From Planctomycetota bacterium (lineage in GTDB: Bacteria > Planctomycetota > UBA1135 > UBA2386), in assembly GCA_016794425.1 (NCBI GenBank), contig JAEUHR010000028.1, positions 186,001-250,000 on the forward strand: DNA of 64,000 nt, in the 5' to 3' direction. The notes beneath the pieces are model-generated. The model did no database searches and was not told the origin of the DNA. It saw only the letters and a program-made list of their open reading frames with translations. Below are positions 53,049-61,472 of this stretch, piece by piece. Every line of letters begins with the position of its first letter. The first letter of the stretch is position 1. Position numbers and translations under genes: made by a program.

Positions 53049-53764
53049 CGCGGACGCGCGCGCCGCTGCGGCTGGTGTTGAGCTGCGAACACGGCGGCAA
53101 CCGCGTGCCGGCGGCACTGCGCGCGTGCTTCCGCGCGGCCGGCGCGGTGCTGGCGAGCCACCGCGGCTTCGATCCGGGCGCGCTGGCAGTGGCGCGCGTG
53201 CTGGCGCGGAAGCTCGGTGCGCCGTTGTTCGCCGCGACCACGAGCCGCCTGGTCGTCGACCTGAACCGCTCGCCGGACCATCCGCGCGTGTTCTCCGAGT
53301 TCACGCGCGATCTGCCACCGGCGGTGCGCGCGCGGCTGCTGGCGCGGTCGCACCGGCCGCACCGCGAACGCGTCGCGCGTGCCGTGGCGCAGCGGCTCGC
53401 GCGCGGCGCCGTCGTGCTGCACGTGGCCGTGCACAGCTTCACGCCGGTGCTGGACGGCGAGGTCCGGCGCGGCGACATCGGCGTGCTGTTCGATCCGGCC
53501 CGGCTTGCCGAGGCGGCGTTCCACCGCCGCTGGAAGCGCGCGTTCGCGGTCGTCGCGCCGACGTGGCGCGTGCTGGCCAACGACCCGTACCGCGGCACCA
53601 GCGACGGCCTGACGACCGCGCTGCGGCGCCGCTTCGGGCGCGGCTACCTCGGCGTCGAACTGGAGCTGAACCAGCGCCTGTTCGCTGGCGGGCAAAGGGC
53701 CACCGCCCGCGTCGCCGCCGCGGTCGCTGCAGCGCTGGCGGCGGCGCTGGCCGCGGATTCCTGA
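53045..53764 (+). CDS. N-formylglutamate amidohydrolase family protein
   Basis: 239 residues. ATG at 53045 overlaps the C39-like stop (ATGA). The FGase family marks are LVLSCEHGGNRVP, SRLVVDLNRSPDHPRVF, VVLHVAVHSFTPVLDGE and GTSDGLTTALRRRFG. HutG-type members cut N-formyl-glutamate in histidine breakdown, but this form is nearer the short, unlinked group that travels with ATP-grasp and C39-like genes. No hut genes are nearby. Confidence 0.83.
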   Translation: MTRTRAPLRLVLSCEHGGNRVPAALRACFRAAGAVLASHRGFDPGALAVARVLARKLGAPLFAATTSRLVVDLNRSPDHPRVFSEFTRDLPPAVRARLLARSHRPHRERVARAVAQRLARGAVVLHVAVHSFTPVLDGEVRRGDIGVLFDPARLAEAAFHRRWKRAFAVVAPTWRVLANDPYRGTSDGLTTALRRRFGRGYLGVELELNQRLFAGGQRATARVAAAVAAALAAALAADS

Positions 53765-53807
53765 GCGGCGTGTACCCTTTCGCCGGTCGCGGGCATCGTG
53801 TCCGCGC

Positions 53808-54341
53808 ATGATGCCGATGCCCGTGGCCATCGCCCGCGAGACCGACCTGCGCGCCTTCGTCGAACGGCACCAGCGCGGCCTGCAGCGCTGGCTGCGCGCG
53901 CTCGGCTGCGCCGCCGACGCGGCCGAGGAACACTGCCAGGACGCGCTGCTGGCGGCGCTGCAGCACGGCATCGACGCGCGGCCGGTGCCGGTCGCGGCGA
54001 GCTGGTTGCGCACGACGGCGCGCAACCTGTTCTGGGCGCGGCTGCGGCAGCAGCGGCGCGAACCGCCGGTCGTGGCGATCGAGCCGCTCGAGGTCGCGTG
54101 GCAGGCGGTGCGCGGCGACGACGACGGCGGCGCCGCGGCGCTGGCGGCGCTGCGCGAGTGCCTCGCGGCGGCCGAGCCGCGCGACCGCGAACTGGTGCAG
54201 GCGCGCTACGCCGACGGTGCGCCGCGCCGCGCGATGGCGGCCCGCTTCGGTGTCGGCGAACCGGCGATCAAGCAGGCGCTGCGGCGCGCGCGGGCGCGGC
54301 TCCTGGCCTGCGTCGAACACAAGCTCGGAGGTGGACGATGA
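53808..54341 (+). CDS. ECF-type RNA polymerase sigma factor (second)
   Basis: 177 residues. Region 2 is LRAFVERHQRGLQRWLRALG and EHCQDALLAALQHG, followed by ASWLRTTARNLFWARLRQQR. Region 4 has LVQARYADGAPRRAMAARFGV and AIKQALRRARARLLACV, the -35-binding helix. The stop overlaps the ATG of a membrane leucine-rich protein (ATGA at 54338-54341), which probably is its anti-sigma-like partner. Alternative starts M2 and M4 exist. There is no kinase gene nearby, unlike the first ECF unit. Confidence 0.9.
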   Translation: MMPMPVAIARETDLRAFVERHQRGLQRWLRALGCAADAAEEHCQDALLAALQHGIDARPVPVAASWLRTTARNLFWARLRQQRREPPVVAIEPLEVAWQAVRGDDDGGAAALAALRECLAAAEPRDRELVQARYADGAPRRAMAARFGVGEPAIKQALRRARARLLACVEHKLGGGR

Positions 54342-55858
54342 ACGACGCGGACGACGACGTGCCGCCGCGGGAAGCGGTGGTGGACGTGCTGCTGGCGGAG
54401 GCGCACGGCGCGTGGGCGCCGCGCGACGTCGCCGACGCCGTGCTGGCGCGGCATGCGCGCGGCGATATGGCGCCGGTGGCGGGGTCGCGGTCGGGTTCGC
54501 TGCCGTTCGCGCGGCGCTGGCTCGCGGCGGCGCTGGTGCTGCTGGGGCTCGTGGTGGTGGGCGCGGTGACGTGGTCGGTGGCGCAGCAGCGGCGCGACGC
54601 GGCGCAGGAGCCGGTGCAGGATCCCGCGCCGGACACGGAGCTGCCGGTCGCGGATCTCGCGCAGCTGCGCGCGCTGCTGCCGCAGGTGGTGCGGGTCGAA
54701 CTCGACGCGTCGTGGCTCGCCGACCCCGACCTGCCGCACATCGAACTCGGTGGCGTGCCGGTCGTCGCGACCGCCGACTGGCAACGCGCCTTCCTGGCGG
54801 CGCTGGCGACCGACGCGCAGCTCGAGCCGCCGGCCGGCTGGAAGTGGCAGAACCGGCTGTCGCTGGTGCTCGGCGACCGCCGGCGCATCGTGATGGCGAT
54901 CGACACCCACGACCACGACGCGCGGCAGACGCTCGGTCTGCGCGGCCTGCGCGGCGACCTGTCGGTCGGCGGCGCCGCGGCGCTGGCGCTGCGCGATCTG
55001 CTGGCGACCGCGACGCACGTCGCGCGGCAGGCGCACGGCGTCGTCGTGCGGCCGCAGGACCTCGACGGCGCGAACGCGTTCCCGACCACCGCCGACACGC
55101 TGCGCCTGTTCGGCCTGCAAGAGGCCGACCTGCAGCATCTGCCGCGCTATTCGAACCTGCGCCACCTCGACGTCTCGGGCCTGCGCCACCCGCTCGGCAG
55201 GACGGCGGTGCGACACCTCGCCGACTGCGCCAGCCTCGCGGAACTGACCGCCGAGGGCGTCGAGTTCCCGGACCAGAACCTGATCCGCCTGACCAAGCTC
55301 ACGCATCTGCGGCGCCTGCACCTGCGCGGCGTCACCGGCTTCACCGGCGAGGGCTTCACGGCGTGGAACAACAGCGCGCTGCGCCGCGATCCGACCGAAC
55401 TCGTCGACCTGCGCTCGGTGGCGTCGCTGACCGACGCCGGCCTCGTGCAGATCGCCGGCCTCGGCGCGGCCGAACTGCGGCTCGGCGGCGCCGGCGGCGG
55501 CATCGGCGACGAGGGCTGGCGCGCGCTGGCGGCGAGCCGCGGCCTGCAGCGGCTCGACCTGTCGGCGTGGCGCCTCGATGCGGCCCGGCTGGGCGCGTTC
55601 GCGTCGAGCGCCGATCTCGCCGAACTGACGCTCGACGACGTCGAACTCGACGATGCGGCGCTGGCCGCGCTGGCCGTCGCGCCGGCGCTGCGCGCCGTGT
55701 CGCTGCGCCGCGCGCGCGGCTTCACGCATGCCGGCGTGATCGCGCTGGGCGAGGGCGGGCACGTGCGGCGCATCGACCTGACCGCGGTCGACGGCCTCGA
55801 CCTCGACGAACTGGCGATCTGGGCGTTCCTGCACCCGGACGTCGAGTTCGTGCGCTGA
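54338..55858 (+). CDS. Single-pass membrane protein with a leucine-rich-repeat domain, probable ECF partner
   Basis: 506 residues; GGAGG stands seven bases before the ATG. A 60-residue cytosolic N-terminus (with EAVVDVLLAEAHG and DVADAVLARHARG, an arrangement like short anti-sigma domains) precedes one membrane helix (61-80). The extracytoplasmic part has a beta-rich region, then at least six LRR-like repeats, e.g. NLRHLDVSGLRHPL, LTHLRRLHLRGVTGF, GLQRLDLSAWRL, DLAELTLDDVELDD, ALRAVSLRRARGF. LRRs usually bind proteins. Placement suggests that it holds the sigma factor at the membrane. No zinc HxxxCxxC anti-sigma motif is seen. Confidence 0.75.
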   Translation: MNDADDDVPPREAVVDVLLAEAHGAWAPRDVADAVLARHARGDMAPVAGSRSGSLPFARRWLAAALVLLGLVVVGAVTWSVAQQRRDAAQEPVQDPAPDTELPVADLAQLRALLPQVVRVELDASWLADPDLPHIELGGVPVVATADWQRAFLAALATDAQLEPPAGWKWQNRLSLVLGDRRRIVMAIDTHDHDARQTLGLRGLRGDLSVGGAAALALRDLLATATHVARQAHGVVVRPQDLDGANAFPTTADTLRLFGLQEADLQHLPRYSNLRHLDVSGLRHPLGRTAVRHLADCASLAELTAEGVEFPDQNLIRLTKLTHLRRLHLRGVTGFTGEGFTAWNNSALRRDPTELVDLRSVASLTDAGLVQIAGLGAAELRLGGAGGGIGDEGWRALAASRGLQRLDLSAWRLDAARLGAFASSADLAELTLDDVELDDAALAALAVAPALRAVSLRRARGFTHAGVIALGEGGHVRRIDLTAVDGLDLDELAIWAFLHPDVEFVR

Positions 55859-55867
55859 CCGCGCGGC

Positions 55868-57259
55868 TCACTTGATCAGCTTAGCTTCCTTGTACTCGTA
55901 GAAGATCCGCGCGAAGTCGCGCATCTCCCGCGCGAAGCGTTCGCCGAACGACAGCACGAGGATGTGCTCGACGATGCGCCGCGTCGCCGAGCTCGCGATC
56001 GAGCCGCCCTTGTTGGCGTCCTTGCCCTTGCCCTTCGGCGGGTCCTTCGGCTTCTCGTCGGTGAACGTGAACGTCACGTCGACGAAGATGCCGCCGCCGG
56101 CCTTGGCGATCGCCTGGAAGTCCTCGCGCATGCGCTTCTGCGAGTCGACGAACTCGCGGTAGCCCTCCTGCTCGCGCAGTTTGCCCTGCAGCTCGAGGAA
56201 CACGCCGATGCACGAGATCAGGAACGGCGTCGTCGGCGCCGCCGCCTTCGCGCCGGTGGTGGGCTCGGAACCGCGGCGGTCGGGCGTCTCGTGGGCGGCG
56301 CGCGCCAGGTCGACGACCGCCTGTGCTTCGTTGCCGTGTGGCGGTGCGTCGCCGATCAGCACGACGAGCTTGTTGGCGTCCGGCTTCCAGCGCAGGCTGT
56401 CGTCGAGTGCCAGCGTCAGCCCGCCGAGCACGGCTTCCGGCAGGTCGCCGCCGCCGTCGGCGCGCAGGTCGGCGAGCTCCCGGCGCGCGTCGCGGATGTT
56501 GGCGGTGAACGGCTGCGCGACCTTCGCGCCCTGCTTGCCGAAGTCGGCGTAGTCCTTGTAGTGCACGACGCCGAGCCGCAGCTTCGGCGAGATGCCGTCG
56601 AGGATGTCGGCCATCTCGGCCAACGCCTCGCCGAGCGCGTCGATCGTCGGCTGCATGCTGCCGGTCGAATCGATGCAGATCAGCATGTCGAGGCCGTGCT
56701 GGTAGAGATCGAAGGCGCGCTCGGCCGCGGCCGTCGTGCCGCCGCCGGCGCCGGTCGGCTGTTCGCGTGCGGTCCACGGTGCCGGCGCCCAGGTTGCCTT
56801 CGTCTGGCCCCACCAGCGCGTCCACGCTGCCTTGTCGGCCGCTTCGACGTCTGGTGCGAGCCGCTTCAGCGCCTGCAGCACGCGTTCGCGCAGCAGCGCG
56901 TTGTTGCGGCCGAGCTGCCGCGCGATCAGCTCGTCGAGCAGTTCGGCGGTGGCCACCTGCGGCAGCAGCGCCGGATCGGCGCGCAGCAGCGCTTCGAGGC
57001 CGAACGCGCCGAGCCGCGCGTCTTTGTCCTGCAGCGCCTTCACGATCATGCTGCTGCCGGCGGGATGCCACCAGGTGTTCAGCGACAGCAGGATCACGGC
57101 CTGCTGCACCCAGTGGCCGGCGGTGTCGTAGCGCGCGCACAGCGCCTCGGTCGTCGCCTGGCCGAGGGGGGCCGGCGCCTCGGCCGGGGCCTGCGCCGAC
57201 AGCGGCGCCGCGGCGAGCAGGCAGGTGAGCAGGGACGACGGCAGGAACGGTCGCGGCAT
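55868..57259 (-). CDS. Secreted von Willebrand factor A (VWA) domain protein
   Basis: 463 residues with a signal peptide (SSLLTCLLAAAPLSAQ). Residues about 30-165 are helical, with HEAT-like pairs (LGAFGLEALLRADPAL, LLRERVLQALKRLAPD). The VWA domain starts near 188 with DMLICIDSTGSMQP (MIDAS D-x-S/T-x-S), then a conserved LRLGVVHYKDY and GGGDLPEAVLGGL as the third metal loop. A Lys/Pro-rich linker and a C-terminal helix follow. VWA proteins bind partners through a Mg ion, often at cell surfaces. Divergent from the transglutaminase gene. Confidence 0.87.
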   Translation of the reverse strand: MPRPFLPSSLLTCLLAAAPLSAQAPAEAPAPLGQATTEALCARYDTAGHWVQQAVILLSLNTWWHPAGSSMIVKALQDKDARLGAFGLEALLRADPALLPQVATAELLDELIARQLGRNNALLRERVLQALKRLAPDVEAADKAAWTRWWGQTKATWAPAPWTAREQPTGAGGGTTAAAERAFDLYQHGLDMLICIDSTGSMQPTIDALGEALAEMADILDGISPKLRLGVVHYKDYADFGKQGAKVAQPFTANIRDARRELADLRADGGGDLPEAVLGGLTLALDDSLRWKPDANKLVVLIGDAPPHGNEAQAVVDLARAAHETPDRRGSEPTTGAKAAAPTTPFLISCIGVFLELQGKLREQEGYREFVDSQKRMREDFQAIAKAGGGIFVDVTFTFTDEKPKDPPKGKGKDANKGGSIASSATRRIVEHILVLSFGERFAREMRDFARIFYEYKEAKLIK

Positions 57260-57394
57260 CGGCGGGTGGGCGGTCGGGAGGGGCGGAGCCACTAGAGCCG
57301 CCGGCGGTGCCGGTTGCGATCGATCTCGGCTGACTTGTGCCACCGTTGCCGCGGCGCTGTCATGATGCCCGGGCACGTTCGCCCCGGAGGACCC

Positions 57395-59509
57395 GTGAGG
57401 AAGCCAGCGCCCCTTGTTCCGTTCCTGCTCGCCGTTCTGCTGCCGGGAGCCCTGGCGCTGGCGCAGACCACGACGCGCACGTTCGCGATCCGCATGGCCG
57501 GCCGCACGCTCGGCACCATGGTCGAGACCGAACGGCCCGCCCAACTCGACGGCCGCGACGCGATCGAGTTCACGCTGCGCCTGGTGGCCCAGGTCGAGCT
57601 GCTCGGCGCGAAGATCGAGCAGCGTGTCGACCAGACCTGGTGGCTGGACCCGGCGACGCGCGCGGTGCTGCGGCTGCAGGCGAAGGCCACCACCGGCAGC
57701 CAAACGGTGGCCGTCGCCGGCCGGCTGGTGGACGGGCGGTTCGTGATCGACGGCGGCGAGACCGTCGACCCGGCCGAAGTCGTGGTGGCGCCAGACTACG
57801 GCTGGCTGCTGGCGCGCGGCCCGAAGACGGTCGGCCAACGCTGGACCAGCCGCGCGCTGCTGCCCGACCTCGGCGGTGTGCGCGAGATCACGGTCGTGCT
57901 GCCGCCCGACGCCGACCGCGAACTCGACGTGCTCGGTGTGGCGACCAAGGTGCGGGCCTTCGACCTGCAGGTCGAAGGCAACGGCACCGACGGCCGCGTG
58001 TTCGTCGCGCTCGACGGCGCCCTGGTGCGCCAGGAAATGGCCGCGACGGGCTTCGTGATCGAGCGCATCGCCGACGGCTCGGCCGGACCGCTCGAACGCG
58101 TCGACCTGACGAGCACGATCCTGGCGCCGACGAACCTCGATGTGCCCGACGGCTCGGCGCTGACGTTCGTGCGGTTGCGGGCGACGATCGAGACCAGCAG
58201 CAGCGTGACGGCCGCGCAACTGCAAGTGCCCGGGCAGACGTTCGAGGGCACGGTCACCGACGGCCGCATCGACGGGGTGTTCACGATCCGCAGCCGGCGC
58301 GTCGACGCGACCGCGAGTCCACCGTGGCCGCCGCCGGCCGGGCTGTTCGCCGCCGACACGCTGCGGCCGTGGCTCCTGCCGGTGCCGAACGTGATCCAGA
58401 GCGACGATCCGGCGATCGCGGCCAAGGCGCGTGAACTCGCCGCCGGTGCGGCGACGTGCCTGCAGGTCGTCGAGCGGCTCGGCCGCTGGTGCCACGACGA
58501 GATCCCGTACGTGATCCCGGGCGGCGGCTCGGCGAAGGGCACGTTCGAGTCGCGGCAGGGCGAGTGCGGCGGCCACTCGCGCCTGCTGGCGGCGATGCTG
58601 CGGTCGCTCGGCATCCCGGCGCGGACGCCGATGGGCGGCATGTACGTGCCGCTGCAGGGCGGCAGCTTCGCCCAGCACATGTGGACCGAGGTCTGGCTCG
58701 GCGAGCCGATCGGCTGGCTCGCGGTCGACTGCACGGCCGGTCAGTACACGTTCGTCGACGCGACGCACATCCGGCTCGGCGACGGCGAGGTGCCGTTCCG
58801 GCCGCACGCCATCGAGGTGCTCGACTACGAACCCGGGCCTTCGGCGGCCGAGGCGTCGGCGGCGGTCGAGCGGCGCAGCGACGCGTTCCCGTTCGACGCC
58901 GGCACGCCGCTGGTGTTCACCTGGTCGCGCGGTGGGCGCGAACTCGGCGACGAGCGCGTCAGCGTGGCGACCGCCGCCGATGGCGCGACCGTGTTCGAGA
59001 GTTCGCTGCGGCTCGCCGACGGCGCGTTCGCGGAGACCACGCGCACCGAGGTCGGTGCCGACGGATCGCTGCGGTCGTTCCGCGCCGAGCGCAGCGACGG
59101 CCCGCAGCAGAGCACGTTCGAACTGGCGGCCGAGGCCGGCCAGGTGGTCTGCACGGCTGTGGTCGGCGGCGAGGAGCGCAAGGACACGCTGCCGTTGCCG
59201 GCCGGCGCGTTCGTGCTGCACAACAGCTGCATGGCGCACTTCCTGGTGCCGCTGAGCCGGCTGGCGCCGCTCGCGGCCGGTGCCGTCGCCCGGGTGCGCG
59301 TGTTCCACAGCGAGGCCAGGACCACGCTGCCGATGGTGCTGCGCGGTGCCGGGCGCGAGGCGATCGACGTCGGCGGTGCAGAGGTGCAGGCGCACGTCGT
59401 CGTGATCGAACTCGCCGGACTCGAGATCACGACGCACGTCGACGACCGCGGTCGTCTGCTGCGTTACCACCAGAAGCAGGGTGACGTGCGGATCACGCTG
59501 CGGCCGTGA
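57395..59509 (+). CDS. Secreted transglutaminase-like (papain-fold) protein
   Basis: 704 residues from a GTG at 57395 preceded by GGAGG; the ATG at 57362 is an alternative but lies before a clean signal peptide (LVPFLLAVLLPGALALAQ). Residues about 25-330 are beta-rich. The transglutaminase-like core has C391 in RQGECGGHSRLLAAML, H428 in QHMWTEVWL, and D445 in VDCTAG, a full Cys-His-Asp triad. A C-terminal beta domain follows. Such proteins are mostly cysteine proteases or peptide cross-linkers acting outside the cell. ATGA/GTGA overlap at 59506-59509 with the next gene makes one unit. Confidence 0.83.
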   Translation: MRKPAPLVPFLLAVLLPGALALAQTTTRTFAIRMAGRTLGTMVETERPAQLDGRDAIEFTLRLVAQVELLGAKIEQRVDQTWWLDPATRAVLRLQAKATTGSQTVAVAGRLVDGRFVIDGGETVDPAEVVVAPDYGWLLARGPKTVGQRWTSRALLPDLGGVREITVVLPPDADRELDVLGVATKVRAFDLQVEGNGTDGRVFVALDGALVRQEMAATGFVIERIADGSAGPLERVDLTSTILAPTNLDVPDGSALTFVRLRATIETSSSVTAAQLQVPGQTFEGTVTDGRIDGVFTIRSRRVDATASPPWPPPAGLFAADTLRPWLLPVPNVIQSDDPAIAAKARELAAGAATCLQVVERLGRWCHDEIPYVIPGGGSAKGTFESRQGECGGHSRLLAAMLRSLGIPARTPMGGMYVPLQGGSFAQHMWTEVWLGEPIGWLAVDCTAGQYTFVDATHIRLGDGEVPFRPHAIEVLDYEPGPSAAEASAAVERRSDAFPFDAGTPLVFTWSRGGRELGDERVSVATAADGATVFESSLRLADGAFAETTRTEVGADGSLRSFRAERSDGPQQSTFELAAEAGQVVCTAVVGGEERKDTLPLPAGAFVLHNSCMAHFLVPLSRLAPLAAGAVARVRVFHSEARTTLPMVLRGAGREAIDVGGAEVQAHVVVIELAGLEITTHVDDRGRLLRYHQKQGDVRITLRP

Positions 59510-61289
59510 CCGTTCGCGCGCGGTGGACCACGTTCGGCATCGCCCTGGCGACGTCGGCGGTGTTGGTCGGCGTCGGTTGCACGCTGCGCGGCGCCGAAGT
59601 CGACGCCGAGTACGACCGCTACCACGTGGTCGCGGAGCAGTTCTGGCAGGGGCACGTCCTGTTCGACCGGTTCCATCCGTTCGGCTACCCGCTGCTGGTC
59701 GCCGCGCTGCTGCCGGTGGTCGGCGATTCGCTGCTGGCCGGGGTCGTCGTGTCGGCACTCGCCGCCGGTCTGCTGGTCTGGGCCGTGGGTAGTCTGGCCG
59801 AACGGCTGCGTGCGGGCGCCGGCGTGCCCGCCGCGAGCCTCGCTGCCGTCAACGGCTGGCTCTGGGTGTTCGGCACGATGGCCAGCACCGACGCGGCGGC
59901 CACGGCGTCGATGACCGCGGCGCTCGCGATCGTGGCGCACGGCGGCGAGTGGCGCCACCGCCGGGCGTTGGCCGGCGGTGTCTGCGCGGGGTTCGCGGTC
60001 GCCTGCCGGTTCGCCAGTGCGGCGGTGGTGCCGGTGGGCGCGGTCTGGGCGTGGTGGCGCGGGGGGCTGCGCGGTGCGGCGCTGTTCGCGCTGGGCGCAC
60101 TCGTCGGCTACCTGCCACACGCGGTCGTCGCCACCTGGACGACGGGTGCGCCGCTGGGCAACGACAACTGGCACCTGCTGTACCTGAAGGCCGTGTGCGG
60201 CTACGAGATCGAGTGCCTGCAGCGCACCTACGAAGCCGGCACGCTGCCGAGCCTGACCGCCTTCCTCGGTCAGCACGGCGGCGAACTGCTGCGCCTGGGC
60301 GCCGTCGACCTCGCGTCGCCGTGCGGGACGTGCTGCCGGCGATGGTGTGCGGGGCACCGACCGGTTCGATGGCGTTGGCGGTCTGGCCGCTGGTCGTTGC
60401 CGCCGTCGGGCTCGTGCTCGCAGCGCGGGCGCGAACCGCAGGCGGGATCCTGCTCGGGTTCGCGGTGCTGCAGGCGACCGCCGTCTGTCTGACGTACGCG
60501 CCGCGGCCGCGCTTCCTGTTCGGCGTGCTGCCGCCGCTGCTGGTCGGCGTGGCGGTGCTCGGCAGCGCGGTCGTCGACCCACGACGGCGGCGGTTGCTGT
60601 TCGCGCTGCTGGTGACGCTCTCGCTGGTCGGCAGCGTCGCGTGTTACCGCCAGTTCCTCGCGCTGCAGCCGCTCGCCGAAGTCGCCTTGCTGCGCCGGCT
60701 GCCCGAGCTGGTGCCGCGCCCGATGTGCCTGCTCTCGACGTTGCCGATTGCGGAGCGGTACGTCCCGGCGCGGGTGCTCGGCTACATGGCACCGCCGCAG
60801 CCGTCGGCCGAGGCCACCTGGGATGCGGTGCGCGAACGCATGGTCGCGGGCGGCGCCGACGTGTTCGCGACCGGCCGCGTCAGCAACGGCCACGTGTTCG
60901 CACGGTTGTCGACTGCGCTCGTGCCGTCCGACTTCACGCTGCTGTACCGCGACGACGACGTGCTGGCGGTCGAACGGCTGCCCGAGGTCACGCCGTGGAT
61001 CGCCGCGTTCACGGTCGAACCGGCCGCGCCGCGCGTCGGCGATCGGGTCACGTTGACGCTGCGCCTCGCCGCCGACGCGCCGGCGGGAGAACTCGCGGCC
61101 GGCGTCGCGCTGCAGGATGCGGAGGGTGCCCAGAGCCTGCTCGATCTGCCGCCGGCCGCGGACGGCACGCGCCGCGCCGAGTTCGTGCTGCCGGCCGTTG
61201 CGGGCGCCTGGCAGCTGACGCCGTTCCTCTTGCGCGGCAACGGTCAGGTGCTGCGCGGCGCGGTCGCGGTGCTGCCCGTGGCGCCCTGA
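59506..61289 (+). pseudogene. GT-C-type membrane glycosyltransferase-like gene, split by a -1 frameshift
   Basis: The GTG at 59506 opens a frame of about 270 good residues with membrane helices and a DAEYDRYHVVAEQFWQG loop (acidic site). At about 60310-60325 coding shifts to another frame, where helices continue (MALAVWPLVVAAVGLVLAA, LLFALLVTLSLVGSVACY) and then a soluble C-terminal domain to 61289. The first frame past the break turns Arg/Cys/Ser-rich until its stop at 60492. Total length is 1784 bases, two over a multiple of three, as for a one-base loss; one extra G near 60316 would restore a 594-residue protein. Either a young pseudogene or a sequencing error. Confidence 0.75.
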
Positions 61290-61472
61290 TCGGCGTCCGT
61301 AGTCGCGCGGTGGCTTCGCGGCGGCTGCCGTCCGGCTGCCGCCACGCTGCCGGGTGAGTCGCGACACCCTTCTGCCACGAACTCGACATTTTCGTCCGAT
61401 CGTGGGCCGCACGGTCATGTCGGGGTTGCCCGCCGAGGGCTCTGCCAACACCCCCAACCCGAGGTCCTACCC

